Source of the DNA: Rhodocyclus purpureus
GTDB taxonomy: Bacteria > Pseudomonadota > Gammaproteobacteria > Burkholderiales > Rhodocyclaceae
Assembly (NCBI RefSeq): GCF_016653115.1
Contig: NZ_NHRX01000059.1
Location: forward strand, 41,382-105,381
Length of the DNA stretch: 64,000 nucleotides
Reading direction: 5' to 3'
Below are positions 9,710 through 17,120 of this stretch, piece after piece. Under the pieces are notes generated by a model. That model did not search any database. It had not been told where the DNA came from and saw nothing but the letters and a program-made list of their open reading frames with translations. Position 1 is the first letter of the stretch. Each line of letters opens with the position of its first letter. Position numbers and translations under genes: made by a program.

Positions 9710-10607
9710 GCTTATCCCTTTCAGTCAGCGCGCTCTTGAGCACCTTCAGATCGCGTTCGCGCCCCGTGGCGTTGATTGTCATCTTTATCAGCCCTGCCGC
9801 CTCCTCGGACGTCACCCAGCAGATCGACTGGGTCTCGGGATCGGTTGCCGGCACGCTGCCGCTGCCGGCCGGTGCCTGCATGAGGTAGTAGCGATTGATG
9901 GTCGTCCCGCCGACGAACTCGCCGGGAATCGGGCATACGATCGTGGCGGCTACACCTGTTTCTTCGCACGTTTCCCTCAAGGCAGTCGATTCGGGCGACT
10001 CCCCGGGATCGGGACGTCCCTTCGGGAAGGTCCAGACATATCCGTCGAAGTGGTTCTTGGGCTCTCGCAGCAGCACCCGGCCCTGCGGGTCGAAAACCAC
10101 GCCCCCATACGCGACCTTCTTGCCGCCAGTGATCGCCTTCGCCCATGGGTTTGCCTGCTCGGTGGAGGGACCCTCATCCTCCATGTCGTACAGCGCCGAC
10201 CATACCTTGTGATAGCGAAGTGCTCTTGCCTTGCCCTGCTGCTTGGAAACTTCGTCCTTGAAGTTGGCGTACTGCACGTCGCACGCTATCTTCACCAGGG
10301 CGGCGGCAAACTGCGGGTGCGTTGCGGTCGCTCGCCAAGGATAGTCGCTGCCGACATGGCCGACGCTGGGTGACAACTCGGGTAAATACTTCTCCCTGAG
10401 TTGGTCGAGGTCCGCCTTGACACGGGCGCGGATGGTCAGGAAATTCGTTCCAGGCTTCTGAACGGCGCTGAAGAAGCCGATGCTTGTGAAGATCCACATG
10501 GTTTTTGTCGGGCGCAGGTCGTGAAAGATTCCGGGAACGTTTCCGGCATCAAGATATCCCTTAGGGCTAGCCGATCGCAACCCCTCATCACCCTTTATCA
10601 TCAGCAT
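9702..10607 (-). CDS. Uncharacterised N-terminal domain fused to a Nudix hydrolase
   Basis: 301 residues in two parts. Residues about 37-150 (MWIFTSIGFFSAVQKPG... DYPWRATATHPQFAAAL... NFKDEVSKQQG) resemble a small conserved domain of unknown function that I know as a stand-alone protein. Residues about 160-290 form a Nudix hydrolase with a complete Nudix box: GRPDPGE then RETCEETG. Nudix enzymes hydrolyse nucleoside diphosphate derivatives. The start is uncertain: the ATG at 10607 has no clear ribosome site, and an internal ATG at 10499 matches the usual start of the first domain. It is first in the block between the tRNA-Asn genes and overlaps the GIY-YIG gene. Confidence 0.75.
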   Translation of the reverse strand: MLMIKGDEGLRSASPKGYLDAGNVPGIFHDLRPTKTMWIFTSIGFFSAVQKPGTNFLTIRARVKADLDQLREKYLPELSPSVGHVGSDYPWRATATHPQFAAALVKIACDVQYANFKDEVSKQQGKARALRYHKVWSALYDMEDEGPSTEQANPWAKAITGGKKVAYGGVVFDPQGRVLLREPKNHFDGYVWTFPKGRPDPGESPESTALRETCEETGVAATIVCPIPGEFVGGTTINRYYLMQAPAGSGSVPATDPETQSICWVTSEEAAGLIKMTINATGRERDLKVLKSALTERDKRG

Positions 10608-10674
10608 GCGACGGCAGGGAAAGCGTGATGCCCTTTCGTGAGCGGCACGCCCGCTACTGCAAGCTCCCAGCCTC

Positions 10675-10703
10675 TAGACAAGCGCCCGCGTCTTCGGTAA
10701 TAT
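10675..10703 (+). promoter_or_regulatory. Sigma-70 promoter of the second tRNA-Asn
   Basis: TAGACA (10675-10680), exactly 17 bp, then TAATAT (10698-10703), 34 bp before the tRNA. It differs in sequence from the promoter of the first copy, so the duplication did not carry the promoter or the promoter has been replaced. Confidence 0.65.
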
Positions 10704-10737
10704 CTCGCGCTTCCGGACATTCAACCGGTTACACAAT

Positions 10738-10813
10738 TCCTCGATAGCTCAGTCGGTAGAGCGCCGGACTGTTAATCCGTAGGTCCCTGGTTCGAGCCCA
10801 GGTCGGGGAGCCA
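10738..10813 (+). tRNA. tRNA-Asn (GTT), second identical copy
   Basis: Same 76 nt as 7617-7692, including the encoded CCA, with anticodon GTT in the CTGTTAA loop. The copies are about 3.1 kb apart in the same orientation and bracket three minus-strand genes. Confidence 0.97.
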
Positions 10814-10820
10814 AAATTCA

Positions 10821-10856
10821 AGCAGAAAGCCCATTCTCCGGAATGGGCTTTCTGCT
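10821..10856 (+). terminator. Rho-independent terminator after the second tRNA-Asn
   Basis: A perfect hairpin with 16-bp arms AGCAGAAAGCCCATTC and its complement around a TCCG loop, beginning 7 bp after the tRNA. It is related in plan, but not in exact sequence, to the terminator of the first copy. Confidence 0.85.
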
Positions 10857-10875
10857 TTGTAGCCTGAGAGAACAC

Positions 10876-11214
10876 ATGAGCGCCCTCCCCCCCTGCCCGC
10901 AGTGCAACTCCGAATTCACCTACGAAGACGGCGACAACTACGTCTGCCCCGAATGTGCGCACGAGTGGCCGCAGGCCGCTGCCGAGACGGTCGAGGAAAA
11001 GCGCGTCGTCAAGGACGCCAACGGCAACGTCCTGCAGGACGGCGACACCGTGACCGTGATCAAGGACCTCAAGGTCAAGGGTTCCTCCCTGGTGGTCAAG
11101 GTCGGCACCAAGGTCAAGAACATCCGCCTCGTCGACGGCGACCACGACATCGACTGCAAGATCGACGGCATCGGGCAGATGGGACTCAAGTCGGAGTTCG
11201 TGAAGAAGGCGTAA
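10876..11214 (+). CDS. yjdM: PhnA/YjdM family zinc-ribbon protein
   Basis: A 112-residue small cytoplasmic protein. The N-terminal zinc ribbon is [13 protein letters not shown]...CPECAHEW (two CxxC pairs), and the C-terminal SH3-like domain runs from [20 protein letters not shown] to [10 protein letters not shown]. It was historically called alkylphosphonate uptake protein PhnA, but a phosphonate role is not supported in the family. Start 10876 is used because [10 protein letters not shown] is the family start. The preceding tRNA terminator ends 19 bp upstream, so it must have its own promoter or read-through. nudF follows after 19 bp. Confidence 0.92.
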   Translation: MSALPPCPQCNSEFTYEDGDNYVCPECAHEWPQAAAETVEEKRVVKDANGNVLQDGDTVTVIKDLKVKGSSLVVKVGTKVKNIRLVDGDHDIDCKIDGIGQMGLKSEFVKKA

Positions 11215-11233
11215 GCCTGATCGGTGCCTGGCG

Positions 11234-11818
11234 ATGCAGGCGAAGATCCTCCACGCGGAGACGGCGTACTGCGGCTTCTTCGAACTGCGCCGCCTGAAGC
11301 TCGAGCACGATCGCTTCGCCGGCGGCAGCAGCGGGCCGCTGGTGCGCGAAGTCCTGCAGCGCAGCGACGTCGCCGCCGCGCTGCTCCACGACCCCGCCGC
11401 CGACAAGGTGGTGCTGGTCGAACAGTATCGCGCCGGCGCCCACCTCGCCGGGGTCGATCCCTGGCTGATCGACATCGTCGCCGGTCGCATCGAGGGCGGG
11501 CAGTCCGCGCTGGAGACCGTCATTCGCGAAATAAGCGAGGAATCCGGGCTGACGCCAACGTCGATCGAGCCGATCGGCGTCTATCTGACGGCACCGCACC
11601 TGTCGAGCGAGCAGGTCCATCTCTATTGCGCCACGGTCGACTCGGCACAGGTCGCCGGCCTGCATGGCCTGGCACACGAGGGCGAAGACATCCGCCCGCG
11701 GGTGATGACGCGCGCCGAGGCACTCGCCTTGCGGGGGATGCAACCGCTGTCGCTGTGGGCAGGTCTGGCGCTCGGCTGGCTGGAGCATGCGCCGCGATCA
11801 GCCGCCGGCCCTGCCTGA
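11234..11818 (+). CDS. nudF: ADP-ribose pyrophosphatase (Nudix, NudF type)
   Basis: Hydrolyses ADP-ribose and similar nucleotide sugars to AMP and sugar phosphate. The 194-residue length is typical. The Nudix box GRIEGGQSALETVIREISEE (continuing SG) sits at about residues 83-105. The preceding VVLVEQYRAGAHLAGVDPWLIDIVAG and the downstream APHLSSEQVHLYCATVD with a Gln/Glu-rich loop are hallmarks of the NudF subgroup. It lies 19 bp after yjdM on the same strand and probably shares a transcript with it. A dispersed repeat follows its stop. Confidence 0.9.
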   Translation: MQAKILHAETAYCGFFELRRLKLEHDRFAGGSSGPLVREVLQRSDVAAALLHDPAADKVVLVEQYRAGAHLAGVDPWLIDIVAGRIEGGQSALETVIREISEESGLTPTSIEPIGVYLTAPHLSSEQVHLYCATVDSAQVAGLHGLAHEGEDIRPRVMTRAEALALRGMQPLSLWAGLALGWLEHAPRSAAGPA

Positions 11819-11842
11819 AGACCCGCGCTACCTGCACGGAAC

Positions 11843-11934
11843 TGAACGCGCCATTCGCGGCTGCCGCCGCTCCCACGACCATCCCTCCCGGCAGCATCGC
11901 CCTCTCGCGAGAGGGCCGGAAGGCCCGAGCCAAG
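11843..11934 (+). repeat. Dispersed repeat, family R1 (reference orientation)
   Basis: About 90 bp: TGAACGCG..ATTCGCGGCTGCCGCCGCTC at the left, CCCGGCAGCATCG in the middle and GAGGGCCGGAAGGCCCGAG at the right. It aligns along its length with 12461-12550 and 14851-14940. The right end holds a GGGCC/GGCCC palindrome. It lies between nudF and the MEKHLA gene. Confidence 0.8.
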
Positions 11935-11967
11935 TATTATTTTTCAATAATTTAAACTACCAAGCTC

Positions 11968-12456
11968 ATGACGAACTTCAGCTACGATCGCAGCGAACCT
12001 GCCGCTGCCAACTGCTTTCAAGCCGACAGCGCCCGTCTCATTCTGGCGACTCACCAGCGCCTGCTGCAGCGTCCCTTGCTCGCTGCAGAGGCCAGCGGGA
12101 TCGACTTCGCAGAGCAGCTGTACTTCGCACCGATCGCCGTCCTCGCGCACGACGGCGCTACCGACCCGGTGTTCTTCTACGCCAACCTGGCGGCGCAGCG
12201 GGCGTTTGCGATGAACTGGGAAGAGATCACGCGCTTGCCCTCGCGCTTTTCTGCGGAGCCGGTGGCACGCGCCGAAAGGCAGACGCTGCTCGAAAGAGTG
12301 ACGCAGCACGGCTACATCGACGATTACTCGGGAATCCGGATCGCGGCAGATGGCACGCGCTTTCGTATCGAGCGGGCGACGGTGTGGAACCTCGTCGATG
12401 ACGCAGGCCGGCGGCTCGGCCAGGCGGCCGCATTCGCGCGACCGGAAGCGCTCTGA
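11968..12456 (+). CDS. MEKHLA domain protein
   Basis: 162 residues matching the MEKHLA domain, a PAS-related module also found at the end of plant HD-ZIP III factors and as stand-alone bacterial proteins. Recognisable segments are LYFAPIAVLAHDGATDPVFFYAN, WEEITRLPSRFSAEPVARAE and YSGIRIAADGTRFRIERATVW. It has no signal peptide or membrane segment. The function is unknown, and a ligand- or redox-sensing role is only suggested by the fold. Dispersed repeat copies flank it on both sides, so it may be a moved unit. Confidence 0.85.
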   Translation: MTNFSYDRSEPAAANCFQADSARLILATHQRLLQRPLLAAEASGIDFAEQLYFAPIAVLAHDGATDPVFFYANLAAQRAFAMNWEEITRLPSRFSAEPVARAERQTLLERVTQHGYIDDYSGIRIAADGTRFRIERATVWNLVDDAGRRLGQAAAFARPEAL

Positions 12457-12460
12457 CGCC

Positions 12461-12550
12461 TGAACGCCTCATTCGCGGCTGCCGCCACTCCCACGAAAAA
12501 CCTTGCGCGGCATCGTGCTCTCGTGAGCGTGCCTGAAGGCCCGTATCAGG
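12461..12550 (+). repeat. Dispersed repeat, family R1
   Basis: Aligns with 11843-11934 and 14851-14940: TGAACGCCTCATTCGCGGCT, GCCGCCACTCCCACGA, GCGGCATCGTGCTCTCGTGA, then GCCTGAAGGCCCG. Starts 4 bp after the MEKHLA stop codon. Confidence 0.75.
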
Positions 12551-12654
12551 GACTCCCAGGCCTGGCCCTGGCGCTCACGGCAGCGCTGAAAACGATCATT
12601 TTTCAGTCTATTGCGCACCACACCTCATTCGGTTTGTGAGCCTGAATTCCGGGG

Positions 12655-12891
12655 TCATCGGCCGGCGCGCACGATGGCTTCACGGATGCGCAGGAGGGTT
12701 TCCTCGACCAGCGCCTTGCGAGAAACCTCGAGTCCGATGTCGCGCGCGATCGCGTTCACCCTGGCCGGGTTGAGCGGGATGCCGCCGCGGTCGATCGCCT
12801 TGATCAGCTCGCGCGCCCTTGCGATCTCCGGCGCCTCCGGCGGGCGTGCTCTGAGCAGGCGGGAGAGCCAGTGCCAGCGCTTTACAGTCAT
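12655..12891 (-). CDS. Small conserved hypothetical protein
   Basis: A 78-residue basic protein (MTVKRWHWLSRLLRARPPEA...). It has a conserved-looking core, ELIKAIDRGGIPLNPARVN followed by AIARDIGLEVSRKA, that I recognise from small Rhodocyclaceae proteins with no assigned function. No signal peptide or membrane segment is visible. It sits alone between dispersed repeats, with AGGAT just upstream of the ATG. Coding is likely because the frame is free of stops, strongly GC3-biased and of family type. Confidence 0.6.
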   Translation of the reverse strand: MTVKRWHWLSRLLRARPPEAPEIARARELIKAIDRGGIPLNPARVNAIARDIGLEVSRKALVEETLLRIREAIVRAGR

Positions 12892-12965
12892 TGAAATCCT
12901 ATCCTGAGCAGGTCCAAGCCGTGACGGTGATTGCCAGAGATGGCAGCGCAGGCTGTGCTGCTGTA

Positions 12966-13001
12966 GTCGGGCCTCACGGCCCTCCCGCGACAGCCTGCCC
13001 G
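12966..13001 (-). repeat. Dispersed repeat, family R1, core only
   Basis: The core TCGGGCCTCACGGCCCTCCC followed by GCGACAGCCTG matches the right end of 3858-3950 and, in reverse complement, the cores of the 11.9, 12.5 and 14.9 kb copies. It lies just before the yceH stop, as the 3858 copy lies just before the uvrB stop. Confidence 0.6.
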
Positions 13002-13004
13002 TGA

Positions 13005-13646
13005 TTAGTCCTTCGCCAGCAGGCGTTCGAGCATGTCGCGCAGCGCCTTCACCTCGCCCTCCAGCGCCGCGACCCGGGCGCTCAGGTCGCTCCGTTCGCC
13101 GGCAGCTTCCGGCTGTGCCGCCGCGTTTTCACCCTCTCCGTCGGGCTCGCCCAGCGTGTGCGCCCAGCGGTTCTCGCGCGTCCCCGGCAGCCGCGGCAGC
13201 TCGCGCACCAGCGCAGCCGGCCCGCCCTCGTCTTGCCGCGCCGCCATCTCTTCCAGGTAGGCCTCGACCGAGGAGATGTCGGCAAAGCCGTGCATGCGCT
13301 CGCAGTTGAGGCGCAACTCGCCGGCTGTCTGCAGCCCGCGCAGGATCAGCACCGTGAGCAGGGCCGCCGCCGGCCGCGAAAGAGCGAGCGCCTTGTCCAG
13401 ACGGTGCGCATAGCGGACGACCCGGCCGCCGCTCACTTCGCTGACGAATCCCGATTCCTTGAGCGACTCTATCGCGCGCAGCGCGTCGCTCTCGGAAACC
13501 TCCATCACCGGATTGCGGCTGGTCTTCTGGTTGCAGCCGGCGAGCAGGGCATTGAGCGAGAGCGGATAGGTGTCGGGAACCGTGCGCTCCTTCTCGCTCA
13601 GCGTTCCCAGGATCCTCAACTCCGTCGCCGACAACTTGCTGCCCAT
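13005..13646 (-). CDS. yceH: YceH family protein (DUF480)
   Basis: 213 residues with two winged-helix-like repeats typical of YceH: LSATELRILGTLSEKERTVP, YPLSLNALLAGCNQKTSRNP and VLILRGLQTAGELRLNCERM. The C-terminus has a predicted coiled coil (LSARVAALEGEVKALRDMLE), the usual end of this family. Relatives are conserved in proteobacteria and poorly characterised. The 'nucleic-acid-binding' idea rests on fold only. The ATG at 13646 has GGGGGA upstream. Confidence 0.93.
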   Translation of the reverse strand: MGSKLSATELRILGTLSEKERTVPDTYPLSLNALLAGCNQKTSRNPVMEVSESDALRAIESLKESGFVSEVSGGRVVRYAHRLDKALALSRPAAALLTVLILRGLQTAGELRLNCERMHGFADISSVEAYLEEMAARQDEGGPAALVRELPRLPGTRENRWAHTLGEPDGEGENAAAQPEAAGERSDLSARVAALEGEVKALRDMLERLLAKD

Positions 13647-13776
13647 GATCTCGATCCCCCAGTGCTGAATATGACGATTGACGTTCCGGACAAACGCAAA
13701 AACCCACGACGAAACGCTTGACCGGCGCCGCGATCATAGTCAACCTTGGCATTTCGATCCACCCGCGAGGACCACG

Positions 13777-13962
13777 ATGAGCTTCAAGGCGCTGTCGCAG
13801 AGCAACGACAAGAAGACCCATGCCGAACTGGTCGACATGGAAGATTCCGCGCTGCCCGAGCGCGTGGTGACCGTGGACGTCGCCTACTCGACGCTCAACT
13901 TCAAGGATGCGCTGGCGATCACCGGGCGTGGCGCCATCGCCCGTCCCCGGATCGCGCGCTGA
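13777..13962 (+). pseudogene. 5' fragment of an acrylyl-CoA reductase/quinone oxidoreductase (AcuI/YhdH-like)
   Basis: Only the first ~60 residues of a YhdH/AcuI-type medium-chain reductase remain: MSFKALSQSNDKKTHAELVD and STLNFKDALAITGRG, the latter being the family's N-terminal signature (STLNYKDGLAITGRG in relatives). The frame then ends in ARPRIAR. Intact homologues are about 325 residues and continue with the GroES-like and NADPH-binding domains. A truncated remnant, lying 23 bp upstream of nudC, which has its own ribosome site. Confidence 0.8.
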
Positions 13963-13985
13963 ATCCGATCGACAGGAGGAAAAGG

Positions 13986-14822
13986 GTGCACACCAGCAGG
14001 ATCAACGAAGCGACGGGCTGGCTGCTCGCCTTTCGCGGCAGCGAGCTGCTGCTGACCGAGTCGGGCGAGCTTCCCGAGATCGAGTCCTTGCGGCATTTCT
14101 CGCGCTGGTTCAAGCAGGTGCAGCGCGTCGGCGACTACCGCGGCAGGCCCTGCTACTGCGCGGTGCTCGCCACCGACACCCCTGTCTTCCCGGGAACCTG
14201 CTTGCGCCACCTCAAGAAGCTGCTCGACGAACTGCCGCAGGACCTCGGCCACCTCGCCGGGCGCGCGCTCGAACTCATCGAGTGGGACCATACGCACCGC
14301 TACTGCGGCGTCTGCGGCGCCCCGACCACGCAGCGGGACGACGCCATCGTCCGCGTCTGCACCAACCAGATGTGCCGGCGCGAGCACTACCCGCGCATCT
14401 CGCCGGTGGTCATCGTCGCCGTCGAGCGCGGCCCGGAGATCCTGCTCGGACGCTCGCCGCGCTTCCCGCCCGGCATGTACAGCGCGCTCGCCGGTTTCGT
14501 CGACGCCGGCGAATCGGTCGAGGCCGCGGTGCATCGGGAGATCCACGAGGAAAGCGGCCTCTTCGTGCGCAACCTCCGCTACTTCTCCAGCCAGCCGTGG
14601 CCCTTCCCGCATTCGCTGATGCTCGGCTTCCACGCCGACTACGCCGACGGGGACATCGTGGTCCAGGCCGACGAACTCGAGGACGTCGCCTTCTTCCACG
14701 TCGACCGCCTGCCCCCTAACCTGCCCGGGCCGTCGACCATCGCCCACTGGCTGATCCGCGACTTCTGCCGACGCCAGGACCGACGCTTCGGACCGGGACC
14801 GGAGCTGATCAAGAGCGCGTAG
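13986..14822 (+). CDS. nudC: NADH/NAD-cap pyrophosphatase NudC
   Basis: Hydrolyses NAD(H) to NMN(H) and AMP and, in E. coli, removes NAD caps from RNA. 278 residues. The zinc ribbon YCGVCGAP...VCTNQMCRREHYPR is at about residues 102-133, the motif SPVVIVAVERG follows, and the Nudix box is GFVDAGESVEAAVHREIHEE. The start is a GTG at 13986 because a perfect AGGAGG (13974-13979) lies 6 bp upstream; the frame is open further up but overlaps the acuI fragment. It follows the fragment closely and may use its old promoter. Confidence 0.93.
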   Translation: MHTSRINEATGWLLAFRGSELLLTESGELPEIESLRHFSRWFKQVQRVGDYRGRPCYCAVLATDTPVFPGTCLRHLKKLLDELPQDLGHLAGRALELIEWDHTHRYCGVCGAPTTQRDDAIVRVCTNQMCRREHYPRISPVVIVAVERGPEILLGRSPRFPPGMYSALAGFVDAGESVEAAVHREIHEESGLFVRNLRYFSSQPWPFPHSLMLGFHADYADGDIVVQADELEDVAFFHVDRLPPNLPGPSTIAHWLIRDFCRRQDRRFGPGPELIKSA

Positions 14823-14850
14823 CCTGCCGACACCAAGCGGCTTGCCAAGC

Positions 14851-14940
14851 TCAACGCAGCATTCGCGGCTGCCGCCGCTCCCGCGAAAAGCGCTCCCCCA
14901 GCATCAGCCTCTCGTGGAAGGGCCGGCAGGCCCGAACGAT
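14851..14940 (+). repeat. Dispersed repeat, family R1
   Basis: Third full-length copy in the same orientation as 11843-11934: TCAACGCAGCATTCGCGGCT, GCCGCCGCTCCCGCGA, CAGCATCAGCCTCTCGTGGA, then GGGCCGGCAGGCCCGAA. Confidence 0.8.
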
Positions 14941-15043
14941 GCGGCCGCGGAAGCAACTTCCGGCAATCTCGGACTTTACCCTTAACGATCATGGCGAGTC
15001 GTGCCACCCCTGAGTATGAAATGCAGCCATTCGCTTCGATGCC

Positions 15044-15170
15044 GTCATTGCGAGGCGCGTAGCGCCGTGGCAATCCAGTTCGTTCTTCCAGTTTCGCGGC
15101 CTCGCCATTTCGGGCGACCGGATAACAGCCCTATGCACTGGATCGCCACGCCCTTCGGGCTCGCGATGAC
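15044..15170. mobile_element. MITE-like element with ~33-bp terminal inverted repeats
   Basis: The left end GTCATTGCGAGGCGCG..CGTGGCAATCCA (15044-15077) and the right end TGGATCGCCACG..GGGCTCGCGATGAC (15139-15170) are imperfect inverted repeats enclosing about 60 bp. Elements with this GTCATTGCGAG...CTCGCAATGAC plan recur in many proteobacterial genomes. No transposase is encoded. Confidence 0.65.
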
Positions 15171-15266
15171 GGGCTGTTGATTGCGACGGCTTCCGCAGAT
15201 CAGGTCTGCCGATGGTTCACGACATCGTTCCACGTTTCACGTTAACCCCTAAACCTGATTCCAGCT

Positions 15267-16601
15267 TCAAGGCGCGTCGGGCACGAACCTCAGCACCTTG
15301 CCGTTGATGCAGTAGCGCTTGTAGGTCGGTGGCGGGCCGTCGTCGAAGACATGGCCCAGGTGGATTCCCGAACTCGCGCTGCGCACCTCGACCCGGCGCA
15401 TGCCGAGGCTCCGGTCCTCGTGCAGCGTGATCGCGCCCTCGACCGGGGTGAAGAAGCTCGGCCAGCCGGTACCGCTCTCGAACTTGCTGTCGCTGCGGAA
15501 TAGCGGCGCGCCACTGACCGGATCGACGAAGGTCCCGGCTCGCTTCTCGTCGAGGTGCGAGCCGGTGAACGCCCGCTCGGTCCCCTGGGCGAAGGCGATC
15601 CGCTGTTGTTCCGGGGTGAGCAGCTGGTAGCCCAGCCACTGCCAGAAGCGCTGCGTATCGCCATCGTAGCCCGTGTAGCGCGACACCTCCCTGCCCTTGG
15701 CGAAGAGCACGATCGTCGGTGTCGCGAACAGCGGCTTTTCGAGCGACCAGCCCGCCGGCGGAAGCGAAGAAAGGCTGCGCGCGACGGCGACCGGCGACTG
15801 CCAGTGGTCGAGCACATCGGCCTTGAACTTGCGGCAATACGCGCAATCCTCAGCCTCGAAGACGATCAGTTGCCGCGCGAAGTCGAGTCGCGCGGCATCG
15901 AGCGGCGCTGCCTTGGCGGCGGCAGGCGCGATCGCCGACGCAGCGCCCTGCCCGCCGGGATACTTCACCCCGGTGCCGCCCAATCCGCAGTAACCCTTCG
16001 GGTTCTTCTGCAGATAATCCTGATGGTAAGCCTCGGCTGCTTGGTAGTTGTGCAGCGGCGCGATCTCGGTGGTGATGCTGCCGAACCCCTTGGCCGACAG
16101 CGCCTGCTGGTAGATCGCCCGCGTACGCAGCGCGACCGCCTGCTGTGCCTCGCCGTGCGTGTAGATTGCACTGCGGTAATTGCTGCCGACGTCGTTGCCC
16201 TGGCGGTCGCCCTGCGTCGGGTCGTGGTTCTCCCAGAACTGGATCAGCACCTTCTCCAGGTCGACCACCGCCGGGTCGAAGGTCACCCTGACTACCTCGG
16301 CATGGTTGCGCTGGCTCGCCTTCCCGGCACGCAGCGCCTTCTCGTGCGCCAGGATCGCCTCGTAGGTCGCAGGAATCTCGCCGTTGGCGTAGCCGCTCTC
16401 GACGTCGAGCACGCCCGGCAGTGCCGCCATGCGCTTCTCGGCCCCCCAGAAGCAGCCCATGCCGAGCACGATCGATTCGGCATTGTCGGGAATCTCCACC
16501 GGCTTGGCGACCGCGGCCGGCTTGTCGTCGGCGCAGGCGGCGAGCAGGAAGCAGGACAGGATCGACAGCATCGCCCGCTGCAAGCTTCGACCGAGACTCA
16601 T
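15267..16601 (-). CDS. MsrA-thioredoxin-like-MsrB methionine sulfoxide reductase lipoprotein
   Basis: 444 residues. The N-terminal lipoprotein signal ends in the lipobox LLAAC, so the protein should be anchored on the periplasmic side. MsrA follows at about residues 40-215 (catalytic GMGCFWGAEKR, GCF motif), reducing S-methionine sulfoxide. Next comes a thioredoxin-like domain (~235-325; LIVFEAEDCAYCRKFKAD with CAYC and cis-Pro ATPT). Last is MsrB (~330-440; FRSDSKFESGTGWPSFF, GIHLGHVFDDGPPP, catalytic Cys in RYCIN). The MsrB zinc CxxC pairs are absent, as in the zinc-free subgroup. Neisserial PilB has Trx-MsrA-MsrB, whereas here Trx is in the middle. Role: repair of oxidised periplasmic proteins. 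Confidence 0.93.
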   Translation of the reverse strand: MSLGRSLQRAMLSILSCFLLAACADDKPAAVAKPVEIPDNAESIVLGMGCFWGAEKRMAALPGVLDVESGYANGEIPATYEAILAHEKALRAGKASQRNHAEVVRVTFDPAVVDLEKVLIQFWENHDPTQGDRQGNDVGSNYRSAIYTHGEAQQAVALRTRAIYQQALSAKGFGSITTEIAPLHNYQAAEAYHQDYLQKNPKGYCGLGGTGVKYPGGQGAASAIAPAAAKAAPLDAARLDFARQLIVFEAEDCAYCRKFKADVLDHWQSPVAVARSLSSLPPAGWSLEKPLFATPTIVLFAKGREVSRYTGYDGDTQRFWQWLGYQLLTPEQQRIAFAQGTERAFTGSHLDEKRAGTFVDPVSGAPLFRSDSKFESGTGWPSFFTPVEGAITLHEDRSLGMRRVEVRSASSGIHLGHVFDDGPPPTYKRYCINGKVLRFVPDAP

Positions 16602-16739
16602 GATGGGTCCTTTCGCTGATTGTGTCGGACTTTGGCCTGCGCAGGTGATCCCGGGTTCCCCCTGATCCCGGAATTGCCGAGAAAAACTTCCCTCAGAAAT
16701 ACGGAGGTACTATTATTTCAGCAGGAAAGGAGTTGGACG

Positions 16740-17120
16740 ATGACCGCATCCCCGCACAAGTTCGCCGCAGCGCCGGACCAGGCCCGGGTGCTGAGCAAGG
16801 CCGTGGCACGGGCTGCCGAGCGCCTCGACATCTCGCGTGCCCTGCTCGCCAGGATCCTCGGCGTGAGCCCGCCGACGATCACCCGCCTCTACAACGGGGA
16901 ATACACGCTCGACGAGCGGCGCAAGGAGTGGGAATTCGCCCTGCTCTTCGTCCGCGTCTTCCGCTCGCTCGACACCATCGTCGGCGACGAAAAGAGCGCA
17001 CGCCAGTGGCTTACCAGCGAAAACCGGGCGCTCAACGGCCGTCCGCGCGATCTGATCCGGCAAACGGAGGGACTCGTCCGTGTCGTTCACTACCTGGACG
17101 CCTCCCGCGCTCTCGTCTGA
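16740..17120 (+). CDS. Xre/MbcA/ParS-type antitoxin
   Basis: 126 residues. An N-terminal Xre helix-turn-helix (LDISRALLARILGVSPPTIT) is followed by the DUF2384 toxin-binding region (LFVRVFRSLDTIVGDEKSARQWLTSEN, ending with the typical Asn/Gly-Pro stretch NRALNGRPRDLI). Such antitoxins repress their operon and block RES-domain NAD-degrading toxins. The ATG at 16740 has AGGAAAGGAG upstream; the longer open frame is not supported. It overlaps the RES gene by 41 bp. Confidence 0.92.
   Translation: MTASPHKFAAAPDQARVLSKAVARAAERLDISRALLARILGVSPPTITRLYNGEYTLDERRKEWEFALLFVRVFRSLDTIVGDEKSARQWLTSENRALNGRPRDLIRQTEGLVRVVHYLDASRALV

Larger units (their letters stand above)
14823..15266. other. 444-bp intergenic region without a gene
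   Basis: Between the convergent nudC and msr genes. It holds one R1 dispersed repeat (14851-14940) and a MITE-like inverted-repeat element (15044-15170). I see no supported coding sequence or RNA gene in the rest. Confidence 0.7.

Noticed and set aside
7617..10813. Integrative element with tRNA attachment sites
   Set aside because: No integrase, excisionase or phage genes are present, and the repeated part does not extend beyond the tRNA, so attL/attR cannot be claimed.
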